From: Bacillota bacterium
Lineage (GTDB): Bacteria; Bacillota; Clostridia; Oscillospirales; Oscillospiraceae
Direction of reading: 5' to 3'
Length of the DNA stretch: 64,000 nucleotides
Assembly: GCA_028719885.1 (NCBI GenBank)
Contig: JAQYLT010000049.1
Location: forward strand, 36,420 to 100,419
A model generated the notes under the pieces. The model did no database searches. It was given only the letters and a program-made list of their open reading frames with translations, and was not told the origin of the DNA. Shown in pieces: positions 1-8,120 of this stretch. The position numbers and the translations under genes are program-made. The stretch's first letter is position 1. The number at the start of each line of letters is the position of its first letter.

Positions 1-135
1 GATGATGCGATAGAGCCCGGAGAGCATCTGCCCCCGGTCCGGCATCAGCAGCGCCGCCACCAGAAACGCCACCGTAAAAAATCCGAACAGGACCTTTAAA
101 AAGTCGCTTTCGGAAAGAGCGTTTAGTTTTTTCAT
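1..135 (-). CDS. N-terminus of a membrane protein, possibly DUF1576
   Basis: Only the first 45 codons are in the window; the gene runs off the left edge. It starts MKKLNALSESDFLKV and then has a hydrophobic stretch (about residues 15-30) followed by MPDRGQMLSGLYRII. The combination of an early membrane helix and a short P-D-R-G...GLYRI segment recalls the start of DUF1576 integral membrane proteins, which have no known function; this match is from memory and weak. An AGGG-like ribosome site (reading GAGGGTATTCCATG) precedes the start. It is divergent from the ArAE-like gene. Confidence 0.5.
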   Translation of the reverse strand, partial: MKKLNALSESDFLKVLFGFFTVAFLVAALLMPDRGQMLSGLYRII

Positions 136-169
136 GGAATACCCTCTTAATTCTGGTTAGAAATGACAA

Positions 170-198
170 TTGTCAAAAAGTCGAAAAAAAGCTATAAT
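170..198 (+). promoter_or_regulatory. Promoter of the ArAE-like gene with palindrome over the -35 box
   Basis: TTGTCA (170-175), 17-bp spacer, TATAAT (193-198). The -35 box is the right half of the perfect 12-bp palindrome TGACAATTGTCA (164-175), in the short gap between two divergent genes, so the palindrome could be an operator. Function is inferred. Confidence 0.6.
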
Positions 199-230
199 TG
201 GTGCATCTTTGACAGGAAAGAAGATCGCGT

Positions 231-821
231 ATGTTAACAAGACTGCACAAACCCTCTATTGGCAAGCGGGTGCTGAAAACCTGCCTCTCCGCGCTGATTG
301 TGGCGCTGTTTTACGACTATGTGCTGGGAGGCCGGAATCCCTGCTTCGCCTGCATCGGCGCGGTTTACGGCATGGGCAGCAGCTTTAAAGAGGGCTTCCA
401 GAACGGCTTCAACCGATTCGTAGGCACGCTTCTCGGCGGCCTGCTGGTCATTCCCTTTTACTGGCTCTGCCTCAACGCTCCGGAGGTAATTCCCTGGATT
501 CCCTCGGAATTCTACATGGTGGCAGGCTTATTCTGCGTCATGGCTCTGAATCTGGCCTTCGGCGCCACCAACGCCATCCAGCCCGGCACCGTGGTCTACT
601 TTGTGGTGATGTACACCCAGCCGGAGCACAGCTACGTCAGCTACACCATCGCCCGCATCATCGACACCGGCGTGGGCGCGGCGGTGAGCCTGGCTTTCTC
701 CGCCCTGTTCCCCAGCGGCCCGGACAAATCCGGCATCAGCATCCGGGAGGCCTTCCGCCACTGGGCCCACCAGGCCGACGGCCACGTGGCCCGGCACGCA
801 GCAAACCGGGAGAAGAAATAA
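231..821 (+). CDS. Aromatic acid exporter (ArAE/FUSC-like) family membrane protein
   Basis: A 196-residue integral membrane protein with about five hydrophobic segments (near residues 17-35, 63-82, 98-117, 122-135 and 140-162). The early R-hP-S-I-GKRVLKTCLSALI run and the G-GTLLGG segment resemble the short ArAE/DUF939 proteins of Firmicutes, which lack the long cytoplasmic tail of full-length FUSC exporters. Those proteins are thought to move small aromatic or organic acids across the membrane, but substrates are mostly unproven. An AGGAAAG site lies 8-14 bases before the ATG. It is transcribed alone, and a repeat element follows. Family assignment is fair, substrate unknown. Confidence 0.72.
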   Translation: MLTRLHKPSIGKRVLKTCLSALIVALFYDYVLGGRNPCFACIGAVYGMGSSFKEGFQNGFNRFVGTLLGGLLVIPFYWLCLNAPEVIPWIPSEFYMVAGLFCVMALNLAFGATNAIQPGTVVYFVVMYTQPEHSYVSYTIARIIDTGVGAAVSLAFSALFPSGPDKSGISIREAFRHWAHQADGHVARHAANREKK

Positions 822-845
822 CCGGATGCAGGCTTGGGCAAGGCC

Positions 846-1067
846 GTAAATTGGAATTTGTACAGGAGATTCGTAGGGAACGGATTTATCCGTTCCGCCC
901 GGTAACGTTTTCATGGGGTGCACCTTGGATGGAAAAATGTTAAAAAAGGAACCCGTTACCATCCAACGAAACACGGATGTTTACCCACCTTTCGGAACGG
1001 ATAAATCCGTTCCCTACGCAAACACCGGAAAGTACACCATTCAACGTACTGCCAAATTCCAATTTAC
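846..1067. repeat. Hairpin-unit repeat element A
   Basis: The cleanest copy of the dispersed element. The ends GTAAATTGGAATTTG (846-860) and its exact reverse complement (1053-1067) form a 15-bp inverted repeat. Inside are two 26-bp hairpin units in opposite orientation at 872-897 and 993-1018, both with arm GGAACGGAT. The centre carries GGTAACG and CGTTACC, also inverted. It fills most of the gap between the ArAE-like gene and folD. No coding capacity is evident. Confidence 0.9.
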
Positions 1068-1126
1068 CTGCCTGTCGAAAAAGCCAATTACCATTCTCTT
1101 TTTCTGTTCTGAATAAGAATTCATTT

Positions 1127-1154
1127 GGGCTGCCCCACGTCAAGCGGGACAGCC
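1127..1154 (+). terminator. Intrinsic terminator between ArAE gene and folD
   Basis: GGGCTGCCCC pairs with GGGACAGCCC across a 8-nt loop and is followed by TTTTGG on the plus strand. The U-tract direction suggests it ends plus-strand transcripts that have read through element A, just before the 3' end of folD. Confidence 0.6.
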
Positions 1155-1165
1155 CTTTTGGTTGC

Positions 1166-2038
1166 TCAGGCTTTTTCCGCAGCCTCCACCACATGCTTCA
1201 TCAGCACGGAGGTGGTCACGCTGCCCACGCCGCCGGGGACAGGGGTGATGGCCTCCACAATGGGCTCCACCTCATCGAAAACGGCATCGCCGGACATGCC
1301 GCCCTTGCCCTTGGAGGTGATCTTCTCGGGGTTCCAGTTCATAGAAACATCGATGACCACCTGGCCGGGCCGGACATAGTCGGCAGTCAGGGAGTTCAGC
1401 ACACCGGCAGCGGACACGATGATATCCGCCTTCTTGCAGATTTCAGCGGTATTCACGGTCTTGGTGTGGCAGATGGTGACGGTGGCGTTCTTCTGCATCA
1501 GCATCATGGCAGCGGGCTTGCCCACCACCAGGGAGCGGCCGATGACAACGGCGTTCTTGCCCTTGCAGTCGATGCCGTAGTAGTCCAGAATTTCCATGCA
1601 GGCGGCGGGGGTGCAGGGGGCATAGCCCAGGTCCAGTCCCTCAAACACGCCGGCATTGGACATGTGGGTCATGCAGTCCACATCCTTCTTGGGGTCCAGC
1701 CGGTTGCAGATTTCGTTCTGGTCCGCCTTCAGATGCTTGGGCAGGGGCCGGAACATGAGCACACCGTGGACAGAAGCATCGGCGTTCACCTCGTCGACAA
1801 CGGCGAGCACCTGCTCCTTGGTGGCATCCTCGGGCAGGATGTAATTCTTCACGGTAACGCCCACCAGCTCTGCCCGCTTGGTGGCGCCCTTTTCGTAGCT
1901 CAGGTCGGAGGGGTTCTCACCCACGCGGATGATGCCCAGGGTGGGGACAACGCCCTTTTCCCGCAGGGCAGCAGTTCTCTCTTGCAGATTGGCATTCAGG
2001 GCATCGGTTACTTCCTTGCCCAGCAGCTGTTTGGCCAT
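1166..2038 (-). CDS. folD: Methylenetetrahydrofolate dehydrogenase, FolD family, cyclohydrolase site altered
   Basis: A 290-residue FolD-family protein, full length for the family, that oxidises 5,10-methylene-THF in the folate arm of the Wood-Ljungdahl pathway or in one-carbon metabolism. The start is the ATG after a GGAGG site, giving MAKQLLGKEV. Typical features are the substrate Tyr48 in DLSYEKGATK, the KDVD segment near 118-121, GKNAVVIGRSLVVGKP, and a C-terminal TPVPGGVGSVT. Two residues used for the cyclohydrolase step in bifunctional members look changed: the Lys four places after the Tyr is Ala52, and the Gln of the usual QLPLP motif is Arg97 (FRPLP). A separate cyclohydrolase (fchA) lies just upstream, so this protein may be dehydrogenase only. 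Its cofactor (NAD or NADP) cannot be told. Confidence 0.93.
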   Translation of the reverse strand: MAKQLLGKEVTDALNANLQERTAALREKGVVPTLGIIRVGENPSDLSYEKGATKRAELVGVTVKNYILPEDATKEQVLAVVDEVNADASVHGVLMFRPLPKHLKADQNEICNRLDPKKDVDCMTHMSNAGVFEGLDLGYAPCTPAACMEILDYYGIDCKGKNAVVIGRSLVVGKPAAMMLMQKNATVTICHTKTVNTAEICKKADIIVSAAGVLNSLTADYVRPGQVVIDVSMNWNPEKITSKGKGGMSGDAVFDEVEPIVEAITPVPGGVGSVTTSVLMKHVVEAAEKA

Positions 2039-2091
2039 AGTTGTTTTCCTCCAGTTCTTTGATGGAAATAAGACGTCCATCCCATATCTTG

Positions 2092-2123
2092 TATTTTGTA
2101 TCTCGTATCTAATATTTTTTGTG
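2092..2123. repeat. AT-rich ATATCT repeat, copy 1
   Basis: Contains CATATCTTGTATTTTGTATC followed by TCGTATCTAATA. It is one of five copies of a second dispersed repeat in this window and lies just upstream of folD, within its probable leader or promoter region. Confidence 0.6.
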
Positions 2124-2140
2124 ATTATCGGCTTTGCTCA

Positions 2141-2361
2141 GCAAATTAGGATTTTCAGAGATATTTCGTAGGGAACGGATTTATCCGTTCCGCCCGGTAA
2201 CGTTTTTATGGGGTGCACGTTGAATGGAAAAATGTTGGAAAAAGGAACCCGTTACCATCCAACGAACCATTGATGTTGACTGACGTTTCGGAACGGATAA
2301 ATCCGTTCCCTACGAACACATACTGACAAATTCCAATTTGACAACAAGCTGAGTGAAACCG
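2141..2361. repeat. Hairpin-unit repeat element B
   Basis: Inverted 26-bp hairpin units at 2167-2192 and 2289-2314, both with arm GGAACGGAT. The right end is CAAATTCCAATTTG (2327-2340); the left end (2142-2155) is a decayed version. Sequence after the right end, ACAACAAGCTGAGT, recurs inverted at 24225-24249, so the true element reaches beyond the short inverted ends. With the AT-rich repeat it accounts for the 340-bp gap between fchA and folD. Confidence 0.85.
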
Positions 2362-2378
2362 ATATGCACATATCTTTT

Positions 2379-2999
2379 TTACTGGCCGAAGCCCGCCTTC
2401 ACGGTATTGAAGATCGCGTCGGCCTTGGCGCAGTAGGTATTCAGCATACCGTTTGCCTTGGCGTTCATTCCCTCGGCAACGTCCCGGTTTTTCAGGCTCT
2501 TGGTGTTGATGAACACATTCAAGGAAGCAGCCTGCAAAGCGGCCTTGCAGCAAACAGCGCCGCAGCCCGCGTCGGAAACCGCCAGGCGGCTGCCCTTGGC
2601 GGCGAAAACTTCGATGTAGTCGATGGCCTGGCAGCACAGCTCCATGATGTGCATGGGAACGCCGCAGGCGGTGATGGTGGCCTCCTCCAGAATGGCATCC
2701 CGGTTGGGATCATCCTTGGGAATGCCGTAGGCCTTGGCCAGGGGAACGAAGCCCTTGTCGTCGGCCTCCACCTGGTCCAGCAGTTCCTTTTGCAGCGCGT
2801 CGCATTTCTTTTTCAGGTCGATGATCTCGGCCTCCACGTCGGCATATTTCTTTTTGCCCACGGTCAAAGAGCCAACCATGTTGCCCAGAGCGGTGCCGAT
2901 GGCGCCAACCAGAGCAGCTGCGCCGCCGCCGCCAGGAGCGGGTGCATTGGACGCCAGTACCTCCACAAAGCTGCGGCAGGATTCCATTGTCATATCCAT
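2379..2999 (-). CDS. fchA: Methenyltetrahydrofolate cyclohydrolase FchA
   Basis: A 206-residue protein of the formiminotransferase-cyclodeaminase fold. It begins with a short leader then FVEVLASNAPAPGGGGAAAL, the glycine-rich N-terminal signature of the family, followed by a helical body. Acetogenic and purine-fermenting clostridia use such stand-alone FchA enzymes to convert 5,10-methenyl-THF to 10-formyl-THF and back. It lies 80 bp after fhs on the same strand and before folD, so the three genes cover formate to methylene-THF. AGGAGAG precedes the ATG at 2999; the next in-frame ATGs, two and four codons on, are alternatives. A terminator hairpin sits between it and fhs, so its level is probably lower than that of fhs. 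Confidence 0.92.
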   Translation of the reverse strand: MDMTMESCRSFVEVLASNAPAPGGGGAAALVGAIGTALGNMVGSLTVGKKKYADVEAEIIDLKKKCDALQKELLDQVEADDKGFVPLAKAYGIPKDDPNRDAILEEATITACGVPMHIMELCCQAIDYIEVFAAKGSRLAVSDAGCGAVCCKAALQAASLNVFINTKSLKNRDVAEGMNAKANGMLNTYCAKADAIFNTVKAGFGQ

Positions 3000-3029
3000 A
3001 GGGATTCTCTCCTTTTGTTATGATAGAAA

Positions 3030-3057
3030 AGGACAGGCGGCGGTGGCCGCCTGTCCT
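3030..3057 (-). terminator. Hairpin terminator between fhs and fchA
   Basis: A perfect 12-bp stem (AGGACAGGCGGC / GCCGCCTGTCCT) with a 4-nt loop, followed on the minus strand by TTTTCTAT. It lies inside the fhs-fchA gap and likely causes partial termination within the operon. Confidence 0.75.
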
Positions 3058-3079
3058 AGAGGTGCAGGGGGTATATGTC

Positions 3080-4756
3080 TTAGAACAGACCGGAAATCTT
3101 GCCGTTCTCGTCCACGTCGATGCGCTCGGCGGCGGGAACCTTGGGCAGGCCGGGCATGGTCATGATCTCACCGGTGAGGGCAACCAGGAAGCCGGCGCCG
3201 GCAGAGACCTTCACGTTACGCACCGTGACGGTGAAGCCGGTGGGTGCGCCCAGCTTGGTCTGATCGTCGGTGAAGGAATACTGAGTCTTGGCCATGCAGA
3301 TGGGCATCTTGTCGTAGCCCAGCTCGGTCAGAGTCTTGATCTGCTTCTCGGCATTGGCGGTGAAGTTCACGCCGTCGCCATGGTAGATCTTCTTGACAAT
3401 GGCCTCGATCTTCTCCTTGATGGACAGGTCCAGATCGTAGGAGAAAGTGAAATCATTGGGCTGGTCGCACAGGCGGACAACCTCGTTGGCTAGGGCAATG
3501 CCGCCCTCGCCGCCCTTGCCCCAAACCTCGGACAGAGCAACGTTGACGCCCAGCTCCTTGCACTTCTTCTCAACCAGAGCCAGCTCGGCCTCGGTGTCCT
3601 GGGGGAAGCGGTTGATGGCAACCACGCAGGGCAGCTTGTAGACCTGGGTGATGTTCTCCACGTGACGCAGCAGGTTGGGCAGGCCCTTTTCCAGAGCCTC
3701 CAGGTTCTCATTGCCGGTTTCGGCCTTGGGCACGCCGCCGTTGTACTTCAGAGCACGGACGGTAGCAACCAGAACCACGCAGTTGGGCTTCAGGCCGGCC
3801 ATGCGGCACTTGATGTCCAGGAACTTCTCAGCGCCCAGGTCAGCACCGAAGCCAGCCTCGGTGATGGTGTAGTCACTGAGCTTCAGGGCCACCTTGGTAG
3901 CGGTGACGGAGTTGCAGCCGTGGGCGATGTTGGCGAAAGGACCGCCATGTACGAAGGCAGGAGTGTGCTCCAGAGTCTGAACCAGGTTGGGCTTCAGGGC
4001 GTCCTTCAGCAGGGCAGCCATAGCGCCCTGGGCGTTCAGGTCACCGGCGGTGACGGGCTTGCCGTCCCGGGTGTAGGCGACAACCAGGCGGGCCAGGCGG
4101 GCCTTCAGGTCGTTGACGTCGGAAGCCAGGCACAGAACAGCCATGACCTCAGAAGCCACGGTGATGTCGTAGCCGTCTTCACGGGGCATACCGTTGGTCT
4201 TGCCGCCCAGGCCGTCCACCACGAAGCGGAGCTGACGGTCGTTCATGTCCACGCAGCGGCGCCAGACGATCTGGCGGGGGTCGATGTTCAGAGCGTTGCC
4301 CTGATAGATATGGTTATCGAGCATGGCAGCCAGCAGGTTGTTGGCAGCGCCGATGGCATGGAAGTCACCGGTGAAGTGCAGGTTGATGTCCTCCATGGGG
4401 ACGACCTGTGCGTAGCCGCCGCCGGCAGCGCCGCCCTTAACGCCGAACACGGGGCCCAGGGAGGGCTCACGCAGGGCAACCAGGACGTTCTTGCCGATCT
4501 TACGCATGCCGTCGGCCAGACCGACGGTGGTAGTGGTCTTACCCTCGCCAGCGGGGGTGGGGTTGATGGCGGTAACCAGAACCAGCTTACCGTTGGGCTT
4601 GTCGGCCATATCCTTGAGGATATTGTAGTCGACCTTGGCCTTGTACTTGCCGTACTGCTCCAGATACTTCTCGTCCACACCGGCGGTCTTGGCGATCTCG
4701 GTGATGGGGAGCATTACGGACTCCTGTGCGATCTCGATGTCAGATTTGAATCCCAT
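3080..4756 (-). CDS. fhs: Formate--tetrahydrofolate ligase
   Basis: A 558-residue enzyme, the normal length, that makes 10-formyl-THF from formate, THF and ATP. It is the entry step of the methyl branch of the Wood-Ljungdahl pathway. The nucleotide loop [10 protein letters not shown] is at residues 67-76, followed by [21 protein letters not shown] and the [11 protein letters not shown] segment typical of the family. The ATG at 4756 (MGFKSD) is preferred to one three codons upstream because AGGAG is correctly spaced for it and nearly touches the upstream ATG. It has its own consensus promoter with an operator-like palindrome and a 110-nt leader with a repeated stem-loop motif. fchA follows on the same strand; rubrerythrin is divergent. 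Confidence 0.97.
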   Translation of the reverse strand: MGFKSDIEIAQESVMLPITEIAKTAGVDEKYLEQYGKYKAKVDYNILKDMADKPNGKLVLVTAINPTPAGEGKTTTTVGLADGMRKIGKNVLVALREPSLGPVFGVKGGAAGGGYAQVVPMEDINLHFTGDFHAIGAANNLLAAMLDNHIYQGNALNIDPRQIVWRRCVDMNDRQLRFVVDGLGGKTNGMPREDGYDITVASEVMAVLCLASDVNDLKARLARLVVAYTRDGKPVTAGDLNAQGAMAALLKDALKPNLVQTLEHTPAFVHGGPFANIAHGCNSVTATKVALKLSDYTITEAGFGADLGAEKFLDIKCRMAGLKPNCVVLVATVRALKYNGGVPKAETGNENLEALEKGLPNLLRHVENITQVYKLPCVVAINRFPQDTEAELALVEKKCKELGVNVALSEVWGKGGEGGIALANEVVRLCDQPNDFTFSYDLDLSIKEKIEAIVKKIYHGDGVNFTANAEKQIKTLTELGYDKMPICMAKTQYSFTDDQTKLGAPTGFTVTVRNVKVSAGAGFLVALTGEIMTMPGLPKVPAAERIDVDENGKISGLF

Positions 4757-4793
4757 GTTAATCATTCTCCTTGTATTTTGTAGTCGGCGCCCT

Positions 4794-4852
4794 GCCGTTG
4801 GAATGGCTCAGGCACATACAGGACTTATGCGGATGGCCGTTGGAGTGGCTTA
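4794..4852 (-). promoter_or_regulatory. fhs leader with two repeated stem-loop motifs
   Basis: The leader between the fhs start site and ATG holds two copies of a 17-nt motif 42 nt apart: plus-strand GCCGTTGGAATGGCTCA (4794-4810) and GCCGTTGGAGTGGCTTA (4836-4852). Read as RNA, each AGCCAyTCCAACGGC lies in a loop closed by short GC-rich stems, for example TGCGG/CCGCA around the first. I do not recognise a THF, ZTP or glycine riboswitch here. A tandem leader element is inferred only from the repetition. Confidence 0.4.
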
Positions 4853-4866
4853 CCGCACGAGTGGTA

Positions 4867-4919
4867 TATCGGTACTCACGTACCGATAATAGGATACCAC
4901 CATCTGCCAGCGTTGTCAA
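4867..4919 (-). promoter_or_regulatory. fhs promoter with palindromic operator at the start site
   Basis: On the minus strand: TTGACA (4914-4919), 17-bp spacer, TATCCT (4891-4896). Directly after the -10 box is TATCGGTAC-TCAC-GTACCGATA (4867-4888), a perfect 9-bp inverted repeat covering the probable transcription start. GTGGTAT/ATACCAC add an outer imperfect dyad. This placement suits a repressor. cooS has a similar arrangement. Confidence 0.75.
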
Positions 4920-4975
4920 GATATTTCGTAGGAATTTGTAACTTACTGGAAAGTTTTTTTCGCCGGAAATCCGGG

Positions 4976-5004
4976 TTGCTATTTTGGAGGAAATATGGTA
5001 AAAT
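4976..5004 (+). promoter_or_regulatory. Rubrerythrin promoter
   Basis: TTGCTA (4976-4981), 17-bp spacer, TAAAAT (4999-5004), 63 bp before the rubrerythrin ATG. A GC-rich palindromic stretch (CCCCGGGG...CCCGGGG, 5033-5041 region) lies in the leader. Confidence 0.65.
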
Positions 5005-5066
5005 AAGAGTATCAGTCCATGCCCCCGGGGCTGCCCGGGGAGCCCTATTCAGGAGGTTATTTCATT

Positions 5067-5606
5067 ATGGCTAATCAGTACGCAGGCACCAAAACCGAGC
5101 AGAATCTGTGGGAGGCCTTTGCCGGCGAATCCCAGGCAAGAAACAAGTACACCTATTTTGCTTCCGTGGCCAAAAAGGCCGGCTACGAGCAGATTGCCGC
5201 ATTGTTCCTGGCCACCGCCGAGAACGAGAAGGAGCATGCAAAGCTCTGGTTCAAGGAGCTGAGCCAGCTGGGCACCACCGAGGAAAATCTGCTCCACGCC
5301 GCCGAGGGCGAGAACGCCGAGTGGACGGACATGTATGAGCGGATGGCCAAGGACGCCGAGGCCGAGGGCTTCAACGAGCTGGCCGCCAAATTCCGGGGCG
5401 TGGCCGCCATCGAAAAGAGCCACGAGGAGCGCTACCGTGCCCTGCTGAACAACGTGGAAACCAAGCAGGTGTTTGAGAAGTCCGGCGTCCAGGTTTGGGA
5501 GTGCCGCAACTGCGGTCACATCGTGGTGGGCACCAAGGCTCCCGAAGTCTGCCCCGTGTGCAACCATCCCCAGGCCTATTTTGAAGTGAGAAAAGAGAAC
5601 TATTAA
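5067..5606 (+). CDS. rbr: Rubrerythrin
   Basis: A 179-residue non-haem iron protein that reduces peroxide in anaerobes. The N-terminal four-helix diiron domain (residues 1-140) has the expected Glu/His ligands in [20 protein letters not shown] and EKSHEERY. The C-terminal rubredoxin-like domain has two Cys pairs, CRNCGH and CPVCNHP, that bind one iron. The start [12 protein letters not shown] follows an AGGAGG site; an upstream in-frame ATG is not used. It has its own promoter and a strong terminator. It is divergent from fhs, so it may help protect the oxygen-sensitive pathway, but that link is only positional. Confidence 0.96.
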   Translation: MANQYAGTKTEQNLWEAFAGESQARNKYTYFASVAKKAGYEQIAALFLATAENEKEHAKLWFKELSQLGTTEENLLHAAEGENAEWTDMYERMAKDAEAEGFNELAAKFRGVAAIEKSHEERYRALLNNVETKQVFEKSGVQVWECRNCGHIVVGTKAPEVCPVCNHPQAYFEVRKENY

Positions 5607-5619
5607 TAAGACGCAGAAG

Positions 5620-5652
5620 CTCCCCCGGTCACGCAAACCGGGGGAGTTTTTT
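5620..5652 (+). terminator. Rubrerythrin terminator
   Basis: CTCCCCCGG (5620-5628) pairs with CCGGGGGAG (5638-5646), followed by TTTTTTA. Confidence 0.9.
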
Positions 5653-5681
5653 ATCAGATCATGGGGCGTTTACCGAATTTT

Positions 5682-5950
5682 CGTAGGGAATGCATTTATG
5701 CATTCCGTCTGGGTAATGGTTTTGCGCCGGTGCCTTGAATGAGAAAATGTTGGTGCTTTTCGTAGGGCGGGGGCTTGCCCCCGCCGAAATGTATCGATTT
5801 GGGAGCGTTTATGTTGAATGAAAGTCGTTCAAACCCGGGACCAAGCAGCGGGGGTAAGCCATAAGCCCTACGGTGTAGATGGACTATTTCCTGTTCAACG
5901 AACTGCGGATGTTCATCAGCCTTTCGGAACGGATAAATCCGTTCCCTACG
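5682..5950. repeat. Hairpin-unit repeat element C, nested, with a GC-rich unit
   Basis: Outer inverted units at 5682-5707 (arm GGAATGCAT) and 5925-5950 (arm GGAACGGAT). Nested within is a unit with a completely different arm, GGCGGGGGC-TT-GCCCCCGCC (5761-5786), keeping the CGTAG start and final G. Its partner at 5847-5872 is decayed but still ends CCCTACG. It fills the gap between rubrerythrin and the anti-sigma gene; nothing else is evident there except the adjoining AT-rich repeat. Confidence 0.88.
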
Positions 5951-5964
5951 CACACGACTGGCTG

Positions 5965-5992
5965 ATATCTTATATCTCGTATCTTATATCTT
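5965..5992. repeat. AT-rich ATATCT repeat, copy 2
   Basis: Reads GATATCTTATATCTCG then TATCTTATATCT. It lies 15 bp beyond the last hairpin unit of element C. Confidence 0.65.
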
Positions 5993-6073
5993 AATTAACT
6001 TAACGCTCCTTATGCTGCTGAAAGCCGACAGTCCAAATTGATGACTGCCGAGGGAATCCGATCAGCACATTCA

Positions 6074-7477
6074 TCAATCCACTGTGAGGATTCTGGTTTC
6101 TCCGGAGATCACCAGCTCTACGGAAGCAATATCGTCTATCTGGATGGCACTGTTCAGCATATAGATGCTGTCTCCATTCTCCAACGCTCTTTTGAAAAGC
6201 GTGTTGTCCGTCACCTCATCCTTTACAACGAAGTCCGTACCATCCGTCATATGAAATACAAGTTTTTTTGCACCAGCGCCTTCGTCTGCGTAGTGGGATG
6301 TTCTGATCTGAACACATAGAGAATTCACATAGATATCTCCCTGTCCAAAGGTTTTGTAGGGCAGGCTGCCGCCGTCAGGAAGAGATACACATATCATTTC
6401 ATCCATGCGGGCCTGCTCATAGGCTCTCCGTGCCAGGAAATGATAAGCCGCAGCGGAGAGTTCATCCATGCGTCCGGCAAACAGTTCTTCCACCAGTGCA
6501 TCGCCCCAAAGGGAACGCAGTTTCTTGACTGCTTCGTCAGGTGTCAAGTCTTTTTCCAACTGGTCTGTCAGAGCTTGCAGCTCAATTGTTTCCTTGCTCA
6601 TTCGTTCATCTGCATGAGCGGTATCATATTCCAGAGCGGCCAGATAGTAGTAGTCATCGTAGTCTCCGGTGTAGCCTCCGCCATATCCCAATTCTTTCAT
6701 CTTGTCAGCTGCTTCCTGGACAGTTAGTTCTTCTTTCAGCCTTTGCCGGATAGCGGCAACTCCCTCTGTACGATTCTGCTCATATTCTTCCAATCTGGCT
6801 TGTTCTTCAAAATCCGGGAAAGATACCAGTAAATTGGTTCCTGTGAACATGTCTGCACGGAAGTAATATGTGAATGCCAGTTGGGTGTCCGTTGTTTTTT
6901 CGGGTATCAAATACGCGCGGCCATATTGATTGAAGCGCAGGTAATTGCCGGAAAGCCCGCCAATTTCTCCATTATAACCCACAAGCAGTTCTTCCGCCGA
7001 TATGGGCTTCTCGTGCTCCAAAAGTAAGGTAATAAAACCACATTGGGTGTTGCTGTCATACACATAGGCATCCACCGTCAGCTTATAGCCATCGGTTTCC
7101 ACAGTCTGTCCCACCGGGGATACCCACTGTTCCAGCTCCTGGGTCAGCGGCTGCTCAATGGGGCGCTTCTCGTAGCCCGGCTGCACCATGGAATTGGGCC
7201 AGGGCTTCTGCGGGTCGGAGACCAGGGCGGGCTCCTTTTGGTCGAAGCCGGTATTCTCTCCGTACAGTCCGGTAATCATATCCGCCGGACTGTCGTAGAG
7301 GAAGAATGTCACAGCGGCATAGGCCGTTCCGATGAGCGCGGCGGTGATGGCTGCCGCAATCAGCAGCCGCCGGACAAGCCTTCCGCCGGAGCGGCGCTTT
7401 TTCTGTTCCTGCTCTGTCCGCTCCAGTCTTGCGCTCTCCAGTCCGCCAATGGCCAGAAATAATTTTTCCCCATTCAT
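6074..7477 (-). CDS. Membrane-anchored protein, probable anti-sigma factor
   Basis: A 467-residue protein with a short cytoplasmic N-terminus, one membrane helix (residues 38-60) and a large extracellular part. The ATG at 7477 overlaps the stop of the ECF sigma gene (ATGA), and GGAGGG precedes it, so the two are translationally coupled. In such pairs the downstream single-pass protein normally binds and restrains the sigma factor. No zinc-type anti-sigma motif is visible in the short N-terminus. The extracellular part has a Glu/Lys-rich helical section (near residues 270-370) and a final strand-rich segment. Its signal is unknown. The gene ends near element C with no clear terminator. Confidence 0.65.
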   Translation of the reverse strand: MNGEKLFLAIGGLESARLERTEQEQKKRRSGGRLVRRLLIAAAITAALIGTAYAAVTFFLYDSPADMITGLYGENTGFDQKEPALVSDPQKPWPNSMVQPGYEKRPIEQPLTQELEQWVSPVGQTVETDGYKLTVDAYVYDSNTQCGFITLLLEHEKPISAEELLVGYNGEIGGLSGNYLRFNQYGRAYLIPEKTTDTQLAFTYYFRADMFTGTNLLVSFPDFEEQARLEEYEQNRTEGVAAIRQRLKEELTVQEAADKMKELGYGGGYTGDYDDYYYLAALEYDTAHADERMSKETIELQALTDQLEKDLTPDEAVKKLRSLWGDALVEELFAGRMDELSAAAYHFLARRAYEQARMDEMICVSLPDGGSLPYKTFGQGDIYVNSLCVQIRTSHYADEGAGAKKLVFHMTDGTDFVVKDEVTDNTLFKRALENGDSIYMLNSAIQIDDIASVELVISGETRILTVD

Positions 7478-8034
7478 ACTGTGTATCCCTCCTGAATCAG
7501 ATACGATTTCAGCTTCTGCCGGGTGCGGCTCAGGCTTTTCAGCACCGCCGCCGGCTTCATACCATAGCGCAGGGCAATGGCCCCGGTGTCCTCCACAAAG
7601 AAATAGCGGCGGAGAAACACATTCTGTTCCCGTTCCGGCTGGGTGTCCAAAAAGCGGGCAATGGCCCTGGTCAATTCCTTGGCTTCCAGTTCCGCGCCCA
7701 CATCCTGAGCGGTGCTGATGCACTCCTCCAATTCCTCCAGCACCAAAAACATCTGTCCGCCGCCCCGCTTTTGGGCATTCTGGCTGCGCCACCGGTCAAA
7801 GGCCAGATTTCGGGCGATTTTGGCCAGGAAAAGCCGCAGGCCCGCAGGTTTGTGAGGCGGGATGGACTGCCAGGCTTTCAGATATGTATCGCTGACCGTT
7901 TCCTCCGCATCCTGCCGGCAGTTCAAAATCCGGTTTGCCAGTTGGAAACAGTAGCCGCCGTACTTTTCCTCCGTCCGGACCAGCGCCTGCTCGTCCCGGG
8001 CCAGATACAGCGCCACAATTTCATTGTCGTTCAT
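7474..8034 (-). CDS. ECF-type RNA polymerase sigma factor
   Basis: A 186-residue sigma-70 family protein. Region 2 is seen in ANRILNCRQDAEETVSDTYLK and the following DRWR, and region 4 in the C-terminal EREQNVFLRRYF...AVLKSLSRTRQKLKSYL helix-turn-helix. The start MNDNEIVALY follows GGAGG; the reading frame stays open upstream only because it runs through repeat element D, so the longer form is not credible. It overlaps the downstream membrane protein gene by four bases, the usual arrangement for an ECF sigma with its anti-sigma factor. Target genes are not evident. Confidence 0.92.
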   Translation of the reverse strand: MNDNEIVALYLARDEQALVRTEEKYGGYCFQLANRILNCRQDAEETVSDTYLKAWQSIPPHKPAGLRLFLAKIARNLAFDRWRSQNAQKRGGGQMFLVLEELEECISTAQDVGAELEAKELTRAIARFLDTQPEREQNVFLRRYFFVEDTGAIALRYGMKPAAVLKSLSRTRQKLKSYLIQEGYTV

Positions 8035-8120
8035 AGGGGTTCCTCCGTTTCGTGCAGCATAAAAGGCCTTTTCGGTTATGGCCTTACTCAGCTTTATTGT
8101 GCTTTTGTTAACGAACAATT

